From the NCBI RefSeq assembly GCF_963676685.1, contig NC_092348.1, positions 26,883,386 through 26,947,385 of the forward strand: a stretch of DNA of 64,000 nt, written 5' to 3'. The stretch comes from Mytilus edulis. Taxonomy: Eukaryota; Mollusca; Bivalvia; Mytilida; Mytilidae. Each line of letters starts with the position of its first letter. The stretch's first letter is position 1. Positions 25,501 through 37,500 of the stretch are shown here, one piece after another. Both the position numbers and the translations under genes were made by a program. The notes beneath the pieces are model-generated. The model was not told where the DNA came from, searched no databases, and worked only from the letters and a program-made list of their open reading frames with translations.

Positions 25501-28500
25501 ACCAATATACATTTCTGTGCATTTTCCTGTTGGTTGACTGCTAGTAAATATTTCTGAACTGAAAGAATCCAAAGATCTTAGTTTGAATAGAAACATATTG
25601 TCTCTGGTTTGAATTATCACTTGAATTATTTAGTTTTAAATGAAAATTGCAATTCTGACATTATATTAAAAAAGTGTTGGGTTTTTTTTTTTATACAAAA
25701 TTAAAAACAATATTTCCTGACTAGTAGTCACCTGGAGCTTCGATTTCAAAGTTAAAACTTTTACAGAGTTGCTATATTTTATAATATCGTATGCTCTCCC
25801 TAAAAAGATTTGAAAATTTAGACTAAAAATCCTGCATTCTGAGCATACCTGGGAGTGATTTAGATGCTTGGGAAAATGTAAATTTTGTCTTATTTTTGTT
25901 GTTGACTTCAATCACATTTGAAAAAAAAATAAAAAATGGGAATCCGCAGTCCTGGCAAGGTTAATCTATATGGATTTTTTTTGTTGGGAAGGTGTCTTTT
26001 GTAAGACAACTAAGGAAGTCTGTTCTTGAATATAGGTAAATAATAGGTGAAATATTATAATTTCATTTCAATAATAATCGAATTTATCAAATATCTTAGA
26101 CGATTTATTTTGCGTACGTACTTAGTGACAAATGACCCCCTTTTTTCTCATAAGACTTGTGCACATATTTAAAACATGTTGTCAAGCTATGTCCTTTTAT
26201 TTTTTTCTTATTTGTTAACTGTCCTTATTTGTTAATTGTCCTTATTTGTTAACTGTCCAGTAAGCACACCAGCAGTAAACTAAAATCCTTTTGAACTAAA
26301 GATATTTTTAAAAATTATTTGTGGTCGACAATATTCTACTTTCGTTATTGACCTTCATTCTCTGGACACCATGTGGTCGTGGGCTTTGAAATGTGAACTA
26401 CAAAAGGTGGTGATTTCCAGATTTTTGACAACATTATATATTATACTTTCTTTTCAGGGGCGGATGCAGGAATTTTCGAAAGGGGGGGTGCTAACCCAGG
26501 GCACCCAGGGCAAAGGGGGGGTGCAAAACATATGTCCCGATACAAATGCATTGATCGGCAAAAATAAAGGGGGGGTGCGCACCCCCGGAACCCCCCCCCC
26601 CCCTGGATCCGCCACTGCTTTTATTTGACTGATGTATTTTCATAACATGCTATTTTCATCTTTGGCTTACTCCTTCTCTAGACGCCAAAACCGAACAGGG
26701 TCATAATGTCCATCGTAACATCTCTCTTTTTATCCTTGCAAATATACAATACTTTCCGACTTTAAATAGACGACCAATCAATGGACTGCATTTACATGAA
26801 CTATATTTAGTCAAAAGTAAACACTGATTTATATCCTTGTTTATCGAGACTTTAATCGTGGAAGCTGATGCATTGAGCAATTATTTTTTAATATTAACCT
26901 GACTATCTTTTTATCTTTATTATTTTTTTTTACTCATGCAAAAATAGCCGGCGGGAAAAGGACAATAACCGGCGAAAATCGCAGGCTGCCGGCTTTTAAC
27001 AACATCACTGCCATGGTAAATCAATGAGTCAAGGCTATTAAGGGATAAACTTAGCTGTGATAACAAGGCTCAGTTATTAAAGAAATGTAACTTATTATAT
27101 AAAACACTTGGGAATTACTGAGAAACTTGCGCAGAACCTCATTACATGCTCTGGTCATTATTTCTTACAATAAATTAAACTACATTGTAATTAAGCATGA
27201 TGTATGTCTGAGCAAATGCTTTGAAGTGATATAGAGAAGCTGTGATAACACCTTTTAGTTATTACAGGCATATTTTTTCTGTAATAACATATAGGTGTAC
27301 TATGCAAAATTGGCAAACTATGAACTGTTATATCTTTAAATAGTTAAGTAAACATATAGAAAAAAGTAATATCAATAGAACTTTTATCCATTTTAACTAA
27401 ACTAATGATGTACATTGTCCCTTTGAAACATGTAACATACATATGTTATCACAGTTCTTTGGTTTTTTAGTCCACAATAACAAATGTATGTTATTTTCCT
27501 GTAATAACCCTATAGAGTTATATATATTATATCCCCGACTGTTAGAAAAAATAAGAACTGAATTTTAAGTATTGTTATGCGTTTACTTTTCTACATTGGC
27601 TAGAGGTATAGGGGAGAGTTGAGATCTCACAAACATGTTTAACCCCACCACATTTTTGCGCCTGTTCCAAGTCAGGAGCCTCTGGCCTTTGTTAGTCTTG
27701 TATTATTTTTAATTTTAGTTTCTTGTGTACAATTTGGAAATTAGTATGGCGTTCATTATCACTGAACTAGCATATATTTGTTTAGGGGCCAGCTGAAGGA
27801 CGCCTCCGGGTGTGGGAATATCTCGCTACAGTGAAGACCTGTTGGTGACCTTCTGCTGTTGTTTTTTTTCTATGGTCGGGTTGTTGTCTCTTTGGCATAT
27901 TCCCCATTTCCATTCTCAATTTTATTTTAAGATTGAAAACAATTTTACAGCAGTGCTGGTCATATGTCAATTATCTTGAGGCACAAGACAAGGCCAGTCT
28001 CTTTCATAGGCGTATCCAGGGGGCCCCCCCCCCCCCTTTCGTGGGAAAAATTTGGTTGATTATATAGGGAATCATTGAAGCATGACTGGATCGGGCCCCC
28101 CCTAAGGAAAAGTTCTGGATCCGCCACTGTCTTTATGTCTCATAAGGCTGTATAACTTTGCAAGCTACATATTTTGAAATAAATAGAGATACATTTTATG
28201 TATGTAAATAATATGAAAAATTGACAGCACTAAATAATAACTTTGATGTTTTTAAGTATATAAAATGTTGGATGAAATTTTTTGTAAATACTTTACAAAT
28301 TTATATATTAGGTATTTCCTTTCTTTACCTGTTCACTTTTATGTTTAATCATATGTGTCTTTAACTGGAAGTAAGATTTGAACTTCTCGTTACAATATTG
28401 GCATATGTATGAATTATCTATCACCAAAATGTTCTTTTTGTCTCCCTTTTCAATATGCTCAATCTGAAATAAAGGCACATGAATAATCTCTGGTTCTGAA

Positions 28501-31500
28501 CCTGATATGAAAAAAATATTGAATTTTCTTTAATTATATAAAAGTACCAAGTGTTTTTATCATATTAACATTTAGACAAACTATTTAGATAGATTCATAG
28601 TGTTTAAATCTTGTCCTACATCCAGGCTTTTCAAGAATTAATTGTAAGGGGGAAGGAAGACACTTTAATTAAAATTTGATGGGTGGTGTTTTTTTAAGAA
28701 AGACTGCTTGAACATTCAAACGTTGTCTCCAATAATATGTATGCATGGTGGGGTCAAATAAAAAGTGCCTTCCTTCCCCCCACACATTTATTTTTGGAAC
28801 AGCCCTCGTATATGGGCAGGAATTCACTAGTGAAATTTTAGGGTCAATAGTGTTTATCCAATTAAAAAATAAAGAAATCATGCAAATATGGAGAATAAAC
28901 ATGGTTTAAATATCAAAGTGGGTTAGTCTTTATTGCCAAATGCAAAAAAAATGGATCCAATTAAAAAAATCAACAAAAAATCAGCACTTGTTATGTGCTG
29001 GTAGTTGAAAACTGTAGACAAAAAGTGTGACATTTCTGCAGTGGCAAAACCCCTAGTCATATTTAGAATATGCCTGAAGAATTGTTCTACTATAATAGTT
29101 GAAAATCAACTTCAAAATGATCCGTCTATCATTTAGAAACCCCATTTTGTACAGAATCCGATTATTGCTGCAAATAAAATACGTTTGAAAATGGACAAGT
29201 GCATGTAACTTTTCCCGTCAACAAATGTTACATGCACCTTTTCATTAGCTGATTAGCTTTGGAAACAAGTTATTGAACCAGCATTGCAAATTTTGAAAGG
29301 TGTCAACAATGGGTACAATTTGGATTTCATGATTTTTATCAATCAACTGAAGTTTGAAAAATATAGAAGGTAAGAAAATTTATTTCATTTTCGTGTCAAT
29401 ACTGCCCAATTATACTCATCTTTTTATAACAGTTGTATACTTTTTATAGTAAGCATTACCATAATTATTTTTTTCACATTTCAACCCACTGACAATTACA
29501 TTAAAATGTGGCTTTGTCATCTTTCACACTAGGCATCTACCAGTGATCAAGCAGATGATAAGAGAGTGGGACCAGGTTAATTTGACCTCACAATGAAGTG
29601 TTACATGCACTTTCTGTGTAAATTAGGTTCTTTGATAATGATGTGTGACTTGCTTTGCAATTTTGTCAAAAAATATAAGTTTATCTTGTATTTAAACAGG
29701 TTTGACCCTCACGATATTCATTTTGTTGCTGGAGAGATTTCTGTACATAACATTGACACGAAAATATTTACCAAGGAAAGGTGTCTATGATACATGCAAA
29801 AGCTTTTTTTTGTACGGTTTGTCTTATCAATCTAATTTTTTACATGCAATACCACAGATTAATTGCCAATTTGATTAACTAGTACTTGTATTCATTCTCA
29901 GCATTATAAAGATAACTGGCCACTTAATTTGAAAACATAAAATGTAACATTGACACCAGAATAAAAACAATATTACTTTATTACACTTAAAGCATAATTG
30001 GCCAGTGCATAATATTAAATCAAATGTAAATTTATGCTGAATTCTTAACAGAGAAGTTGTTGATCTTTCTTGATTTCTAGACTTTACAATATTTACTTGT
30101 AATTCTTATCGTTTAAAGGCATGTAACATTGACACATCTTCTGCGTCCAGGTTACATGCTACAACCTAATAAATGTGCATACAATTATTCAATCAATAAA
30201 ATATTGTTGAAATTTAAATTTGCTTCATTAAAATGATATTAAAGAAATAAATGAGTTTTAATTATTTGTGTTTATTTTTTTCCTGATTGACTAGCAATTT
30301 TCCTCATCATTTGTTGGTGTTCCTGTCAATGTTACATACATAACCCAGAATTATAATGTTTTAAAAGCATTGATTTCCAAACCTCTGTTATGAGCTTTAA
30401 AATGAGTTTATCTGAGTTTATAAATGACTAACATCTGAAATATTGTCATCACACAATTTCTTTGATGCTCCTATGATAACTTTATGAGTAACATGGACTA
30501 CGATTTTTGTATCAGGTCTTTTTTGTGTTACATGAGAAGATTTTACTGTGTTGAAATCAACAGTTAATCTAATTTTTAATATTCAAAGTTATTATTATGA
30601 TACCTATTTTAAAAAATAATGTATAAAGTAAACCCAAATTAAACTTTTTTTTCATTAAGAAATTGTGTATGTAACATTGACAGAGTCTATTATTTAGACT
30701 TTTACATGTTCAGGCCAGTGTTACATGCGTAAACAAAACTTACTGCCATATGGAGCTATTATCTTATTTTTATTTTACAAAATTAAAGCGTTTTCATGTT
30801 TTCCTGTTTAATTTGTCTTTTAACACTAGTTAGTAACATTGACAACAATATTTTGTGTCAAGATTTTTTTATGTTACATGCAAAGGTATTACTTCCTTAA
30901 AGTCAGACATTTATATAACATTTTATAACCTTAATGATTAATTAGATATTACTGGGCAGCAATTATATTATTTCTCCAAAGTTGACTATTAAGCACACCA
31001 CTTTCATCTTCTGGTATTCATGTATGTAACATTGACATACAACCTTTTACTTTTCTGTCAATGTTACACGCATGAACAGAACTGATAACATTTACTTACT
31101 CCTTTGCTCTATAAAGAGATTATTGATAATTTAACTTGTTTTACCACCATCAAACTTCATCTTTATTTCTAAATATAGATATTCTTTTTAGAAGTGTATT
31201 TTCTTCATTGACAACAAAATTGGTGTCAGTTTTGAAAATTTACATGCAATTTTTAATTAAAAAAATCTACAGGCAATATAAACCTAAGAAAGAAAAAGAT
31301 GATCAGCAATAAATGTGATGAAGAAAACTCTCAGGAAGATGCTGCAAAAAGATACTGTCCCTGTCAACCAGTCAGATGGTGATGTTCCTGGCAGCCAGAC
31401 AGATGGTGATGTCCCTGTCAGCCTGGAAGATGGTGATGTACATATCAGTCAATCAGTTAGTTGGTGATGTTCCTGTCAGTCAGTCAGTCTGTGATGTTCT

Positions 31501-34500
31501 TGTAAGCCAGTCAGAGGGTAATGTCCCTGTCAGCCAACAGATGGTGATGTCCTAGTCAGCCTGGCAGATGGTGATGTTCATATTAGTCTGTCAGTTGGTG
31601 ATGTTCCTGTCATTCAGTCATATGGTGATGTTCCTGTAAGCGAGTCAGATGGGGGATGTCCCTGTCAGCCAGTCAGATGGTGATGTCCCTGTCAGCCAGT
31701 CAGATGGTGATATGATCCCTTTCAGCCTGTCAGATGGTGATAACCCTATCAGCCTGGCAGATTATGATGTCTGTGTTAGCTTGTCTGATAAGGTCCCTAT
31801 TACTGAGTCGGGTGATGACAGTCCTTTCAGCCAGTCAGATAGTAGTTCTGTGTCAGAAAACCAGATGATGGTGACTGTGTATGCAGACATACTAGTGATC
31901 TCCAATTTGACCATTCTACAGCAGTGTAGAAGATAGTTATTTCAAAATCTTGTTTATTTATCCCTTTTCATTCACCAGTCAACACATGTATCATGTGTAT
32001 TTACTGATGCTCATTATAGAAATCATGAGGAATTCAATTTGTAACATTTTTTTTTAATTGTTATGCCAATAATTGACATTCCAGAATATCTTTTGCATTA
32101 TAAGAGGTTCAGGCTCCTTCTGATTTCAAAATAATAATAATAAACTCATCATGGATACCAGAATTGAAATTTTGTAGGCCAGAAACGCTTTTCGTTTACA
32201 AAAGACTATTCAGTGACGCTAATGAAACAAAAAAGTAAAAGAAGGCCAAATAAAGTTGAAAACAGGACTATGGTCTAATGGGTGTTGGTTTTCTCTTCTG
32301 AATTGTTTTACACTGGTCATTATGGGGCCCTTTAAATTGTGGCTTCCTGTAGTTTAGGTAACAAGTTTTCAAGATGAAATGGCATTGAAAAATCGAAACA
32401 AGATATTTGTGAGTTTCTATATTATTGTAAATTTTATAATCTATGCATGGATTTTGGTTCTGATTGAGGGTAGATTAATTGTTGTTTTGTTTTTTGCTTT
32501 TTTCAGATAGATAGTTGAAGATGTTGGAGACAGAAAACAAGAAACAAGAAACTTGTTTTGAATGTTTGAAATAGAATTTATTGTTTAAACCTTAAAAAAT
32601 TATCATAAATGTAAGATTAACCAGCAGAAATCAAACGAGATATAGGGTAATATGTCTATCAGACAACAACCTCAAAGATGAAACCCAAATTGTTCTTTAT
32701 AGAAGTTATGTAAAGATTGAAAATAAGATTCTTAATAAATGCAGCTGTATCAACCTCTCGTAGATTTGTCCATATTTTGTCTTGGTTTTTCATACTATTA
32801 GTTTTAAGTGTAACTGTGTCACATGAATGAGGGATACTTGTAATCATTTTGTACCCTTACTTTGTCAGTATTAGTTATTGAGTGAGAAACTTTGTGGATG
32901 CTGATGGTTGTGTGGTTGTCTTCATATCAATCTCATCCCTGTGCATAAAAAAACGGGTTGCTTACTTACTGATATAAAAATGTTTCATGTTGTGGAAATT
33001 TTGGATGACTCCTTCATCAATTGATCTATCTTTGGTCTTAATTTTATTTTTCTGGTTATTTTGACATTTGAATATCTTTTAATTTAGCCTTCCATAGTGT
33101 ACCACCATGAACAAGCATAACTACTGGTATAGTTAAAAAATATCTCTGCTGTCTGAAATTTAGGTGAATGGTTTTGGTATTAACCACTATTTAAATAATA
33201 TCATATATGAGAAATGTGGCAGTATAATTGTATAATTTACATTCAGATGGTTGTTTGGAGGCTTTTTGTATCTTTTAAGGTCAATTCTGGCATGGTTCAA
33301 TTTTCATATTTTTTGTGTCCACGTTACATGCAACATTTAAGTCACTATTTTATGACAGAAATGAGATAATTGCAAAAATATTAATACAATTTTTTAATGT
33401 GAGGGTAACACAATGAAACAGAGCCTTTACATGTTCAGAAAGAAAATGATTCTTACTGTATTTATCTCTTAAACATTGCATGTAACATTGACAGAAAAGT
33501 AGCGGAAACTTGTTTTCACAAAATTTCTAAAAGAAATGAAAATATACATTTTAGAGTTTTGATGATAGACAATGTTTTGTGATCAATATATATGATGTTG
33601 AATGATGAATAAGTTAAGAAATCATTAATCTCAATTTGGAAAAAGTGTCCATGTTACATGCTCCAAATTCATTATTTGCTTTGGTTCAAAACTGACGCAA
33701 GTTTAAAAATGATTTTTTTGGTTACAAATAGAAGGACACCATTTGTAGCAATAATTGGTAAAAAATTTAGAAGCTTATAATGATTTTTATTTTTTTCTTA
33801 CAATGTCACACTAAAGTAGCATTAGCGAATTCCTGCCCATATATAAATGATAAAGACCTGATTAAACAGAAAGGAACTAATAATAATTACTGCTAAATAT
33901 ATATGTATAAGAGAGATAAACCTTCATTTCACATTAATTTGTCATTTTTTTAACCATAGTAGCAACAATTTCTGTTAAAAATATCCATATTTTCATGCCA
34001 ACACTAAGGTATTCTTGTAGCAACTAGCCTGTTGATGCACTTGTGGATGAAATGTTATATAACGAAATCAAAGAAAGTCCTGTGTCGAAATTGCCTTAAT
34101 TTCATGAAAATTGCCTTACATTTTATGAAAGCATTATTGTGTAAACAAATACTTTCTCATATATGAAAAATAGCCTTTAATAAGATAAACCGCTAATCTT
34201 ATCGGTTGGTATTCTTTTAAAATGATTACGATTTCCTTGCATTTCGAGCTTTTTGGTTTTTTTGGGTTTTTTTTGTGGGTATCAATTTTTGTGGATTGAG
34301 GAAAGCCAGTATTTTCGTGGATATTTGATTTCATGGTTTTGCCAATCTCTGCATTCAAAGCTGATCGAAAATGAGTTATTCGTTAAACATTTGAATTTGT
34401 GGTTCACCTGTACCCTTAAAAACCAGGAAAATTGGTATCCAACCAAAAATAATGAATCCACAGTACTTTTTTTACTAATTCTTCTAACCTCTTCAACTTA

Positions 34501-37500
34501 TAACCAACTATTAACAAATAATAAAAGCTTACCATGTGATGGTGCTGAAGATCTTCTGGTTCTACCTCCGAGGTTGGAGGTGGAGGAGGCGGTTCTTCTA
34601 CTGGAACCTCTATCTGTGATACCTGAGTTGGTGATTGCTGAGGTAAGGTGGAACCAGCACCTGTTGGCCAAACCTTGGGAAAACAAAAGTTCTTAAATAA
34701 TAAATACTGTCGATTCATTTAATTTTGTGGTTTGGACAAATTAAAGTCTGCATACACGCTTGTAGAAAATTTGTTCTTCGATAAACATTGAAATTTGTGG
34801 TTAACCTGTATCCTCAAGCTACATGTATATATATTATATATCAAGGAATATTCATACAGTCCTGTGTTTCAATTTCTAGGAACCTATAAAATTTGAGCTA
34901 AAACAAACTAGATAGCTTTGTTCATTTATATATGAATTTTAAGCAAATGCACATTAACCCACATTTTATTGGACTATTGTAAAATTGTTGAATGCACAGG
35001 CATATACAGTACAGGTAGGGACTTATTTTTATGGATGCCTTAATCCGTCTAGATGTCAGACTGGTCGGACAGTTGTCCCAGTGTAATAAACACCTGCTGT
35101 GCAATATCCAAGTGGAAGGTCGTAAATCAATCTGTACCAGCTTGATTAGAATTAAATTTTACCTGTACAGATATATTAGTATGTATGGAGGATAGATAAA
35201 TGTAAAATATTGTTTTGTATTCAAAGAGAAAGAATTAAAATTAAAATTAAATATAAGAAATAAAATTAAAATTAAATATAAGAATAAAAATTAAAATTAA
35301 ATATAATTTTTTTTTTTTTATAATTTGAAAATGAAATAAAGACGATTTTTAACAATATATTGTGTTGCCAATTATTTCAATAGTTTTGTGCCAATAAACT
35401 ATTTTGTATTTGTATTTGTAAACCGTAAATATTTCATCTAATTCAAAATAATAAGCCTAATAACAACCAAGACTGTTAAAAGTTAAATCAAATTGTTGAG
35501 ACTTCAATCCCGTAAATTATACGAGTTTTCGTTGATGGTTATATTATTTCCCGCTTTTAACGTCCTGTTCCTTTATATGTTATTATAAGAAACTCAATTT
35601 TAAGTATAAGGCCAACATATCGTATTTATGAAATATATATAGGCATTGTGAATTAAGTTATTTTCCTTTTGATACAACTTTCCCCGTCGGAGCCTCTACA
35701 TCTATTCACACCTGTCAATCATTTCTCGCAAGTGAAACATTTTGGTCAGACAGATCACTCGTGCTTTCTATTTTGACATATTTCCCGTTAATCTCTTTGA
35801 AAGTCAAACAATTGGTTTCCTTTAATACAATATTTATAACGCCGAGATCATATTTCGATTCCTATTTTTTTTATTTTATTTAAAATTGTTGACACTCGAG
35901 ATAATATGCCTTTCTATTTTCATGTCTAAAATATTTTATGAAAATCGCGGGTGTTATAAATATATTTTACAAATTGTATCAAATCGATACACGAAAATCA
36001 AAGTTTAACCTTATATAGTTTATTGACTAAATGCACATTCATACCCCAATGGGGTTGAACGCTAGTCCTACTAGTCATGATCCGCTGTCTTTACTTTTTC
36101 GTCGTACTTCTAGTCATTTTAAAGCTCGCGCAGTCAGTTTGATTTTTTAAATCGATGTTGTATTATTTCCGAAGTTTAAAGGAGGTCTCCAAATAGATTA
36201 TTTAAATGGGAATCCGGGAAATGACTGATAAAAATAAAACAAAAAAATAGTTAAAGAAGACTAAATCGTGTTTTTATTATACATGTATGTAAATCGATTA
36301 AATTTCTATTCTGGTAAATCGATCAAGAGCCTCAAAACTAAAACACAATACTGTCAATCATTCCACATCAAATTTAATCATGAATGAATTTTCCCACGGT
36401 CGGTCAGTAAGGTCACCTGTGTTTACTGTTACGACATTTCCCGCCATATAAAAATCTCGTGCAGTGGACAAAATCGATCTTTAATATCTTTTATTAGCAT
36501 TCAATATTATTGTGAGTGGAGTCAAGTTAAAGTTCAACCACGTGCACACGCTGTTGATCACTGATATGTGTATCATGGAATTGTCTTTTCACGGCAATTT
36601 TTTCTTTTAGATTGCTATAAAAAATATAACATACAAGTTTCCTTTGTTACATGGATTGTGCGTAAATTAATATTATGCAAATAAGTTCGGGATTTCGGGA
36701 TTAACCCTTTCGGGATCTGGGAATTCTTTTTTCGCGATGTCGGGATTTAAATTTATTTAAATTCGGGACCTTGTGACTTCGTGTTTTTAAGCCCGGGATT
36801 TCGAGATCCGGACCCCTTTTACCCCCAACCCCCAAATGCAGATCAATTATATTAATTTAGCATAATGAACAAACACGGAAATCTTAAAATAAACTTATGC
36901 CCGGGAAGAATCAATATTTTCTTCTAGTGTTATTATTTGCGTTCTATTTTAGTCATACATCTCCAACTTTCGGACAATATTTGTTTACAGTAAAAAGTAA
37001 AAACTACAAAGAATCGTCAAGCTACTAATAATATACAAGTGTTGCTCACTGTAATTATTTTTATCTCGGAACTGACACAACAGACTGAATATTAAATACA
37101 AATTTTAGAAATATTTTGCATGTGACCGCGTCAAACTAAAATGTATGCAGCAGCACTTGAGATAGCATTCTGCTAATCAATGGATTTACGTGGAAAATAA
37201 ATCAGTAAAATAAAAATAACCGTAAGCTTCAAGAAATAGAATACATGTAAAAATATATATGTTTAAACAATTTATGCAAACAAATAACAAAAAGATAAAA
37301 AAAAAATCAAACAAACAAAAAGGAACATAAAATAAAAATAATGTTTAGGAACAAAGAAAATAAATATTAACAGTTGAAATATCAAAACCATAATTAACAA
37401 AAATAGGCTATTTTTATTAAACAAAGTTTTCTCCAGTACTTCACCTGTAAAAATATTTTATGTCAAATACGATGTAGAACTAATATAATCAATAAAGTGA

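Larger units (their letters stand above)
24962..27543. mobile_element. 2.6-kb element with ~60-bp inverted ends and TGTTATTACAG motifs
   Basis: The left end AGACAGTCAG.ATATATAACTCTATAGGGTTATTCCAGG (24962 on) matches the complement of the right end at 27482-27543. TGTTATTACAG/CTGTAATAACA and TGTGATAACA motifs recur inside both ends (25013, 27053, 27241, 27260, 27283, 27445, 27500). No transposase ORF. GC-rich and MITE insertions sit inside (25200-25440, 26455-26628). Confidence 0.7.
28809..33845. mobile_element. 5-kb inverted-end element with an array of inverted 17-bp boxes
   Basis: The left end TATATGGGCAGGAATTC, A, CTAGTG (28809-28832) and the complement of the right end (33822-33845) agree at 22 of 24 positions; TATA or TA may be the target duplication. 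The interior repeats a box GCATGTAACATTGACAC in both orientations: about 29202/29227, 29600, 29943, 30122/30151, 30324, 30487/30527, 30670/30720, 30833/30873, 31025/31056, 31207, 33323, 33481 and 33653, often as inverted pairs ~30-50 bp apart at ~160-190-bp steps. A decayed coding minisatellite lies at 31340-31860. No known transposase domain is seen. Whole element in ZNF341 intron 7. Confidence 0.65.

Noticed and set aside
34253..34696. 147-codon plus ORF
   Set aside because: Its 3' half is antisense to ZNF341 exon 7 and its 5' half is a MITE.
34416..34718. 100-codon minus ORF across exon 7
   Set aside because: Same frame as exon 7, but it runs through the donor and acceptor into intron and MITE sequence; only the exon part is used.
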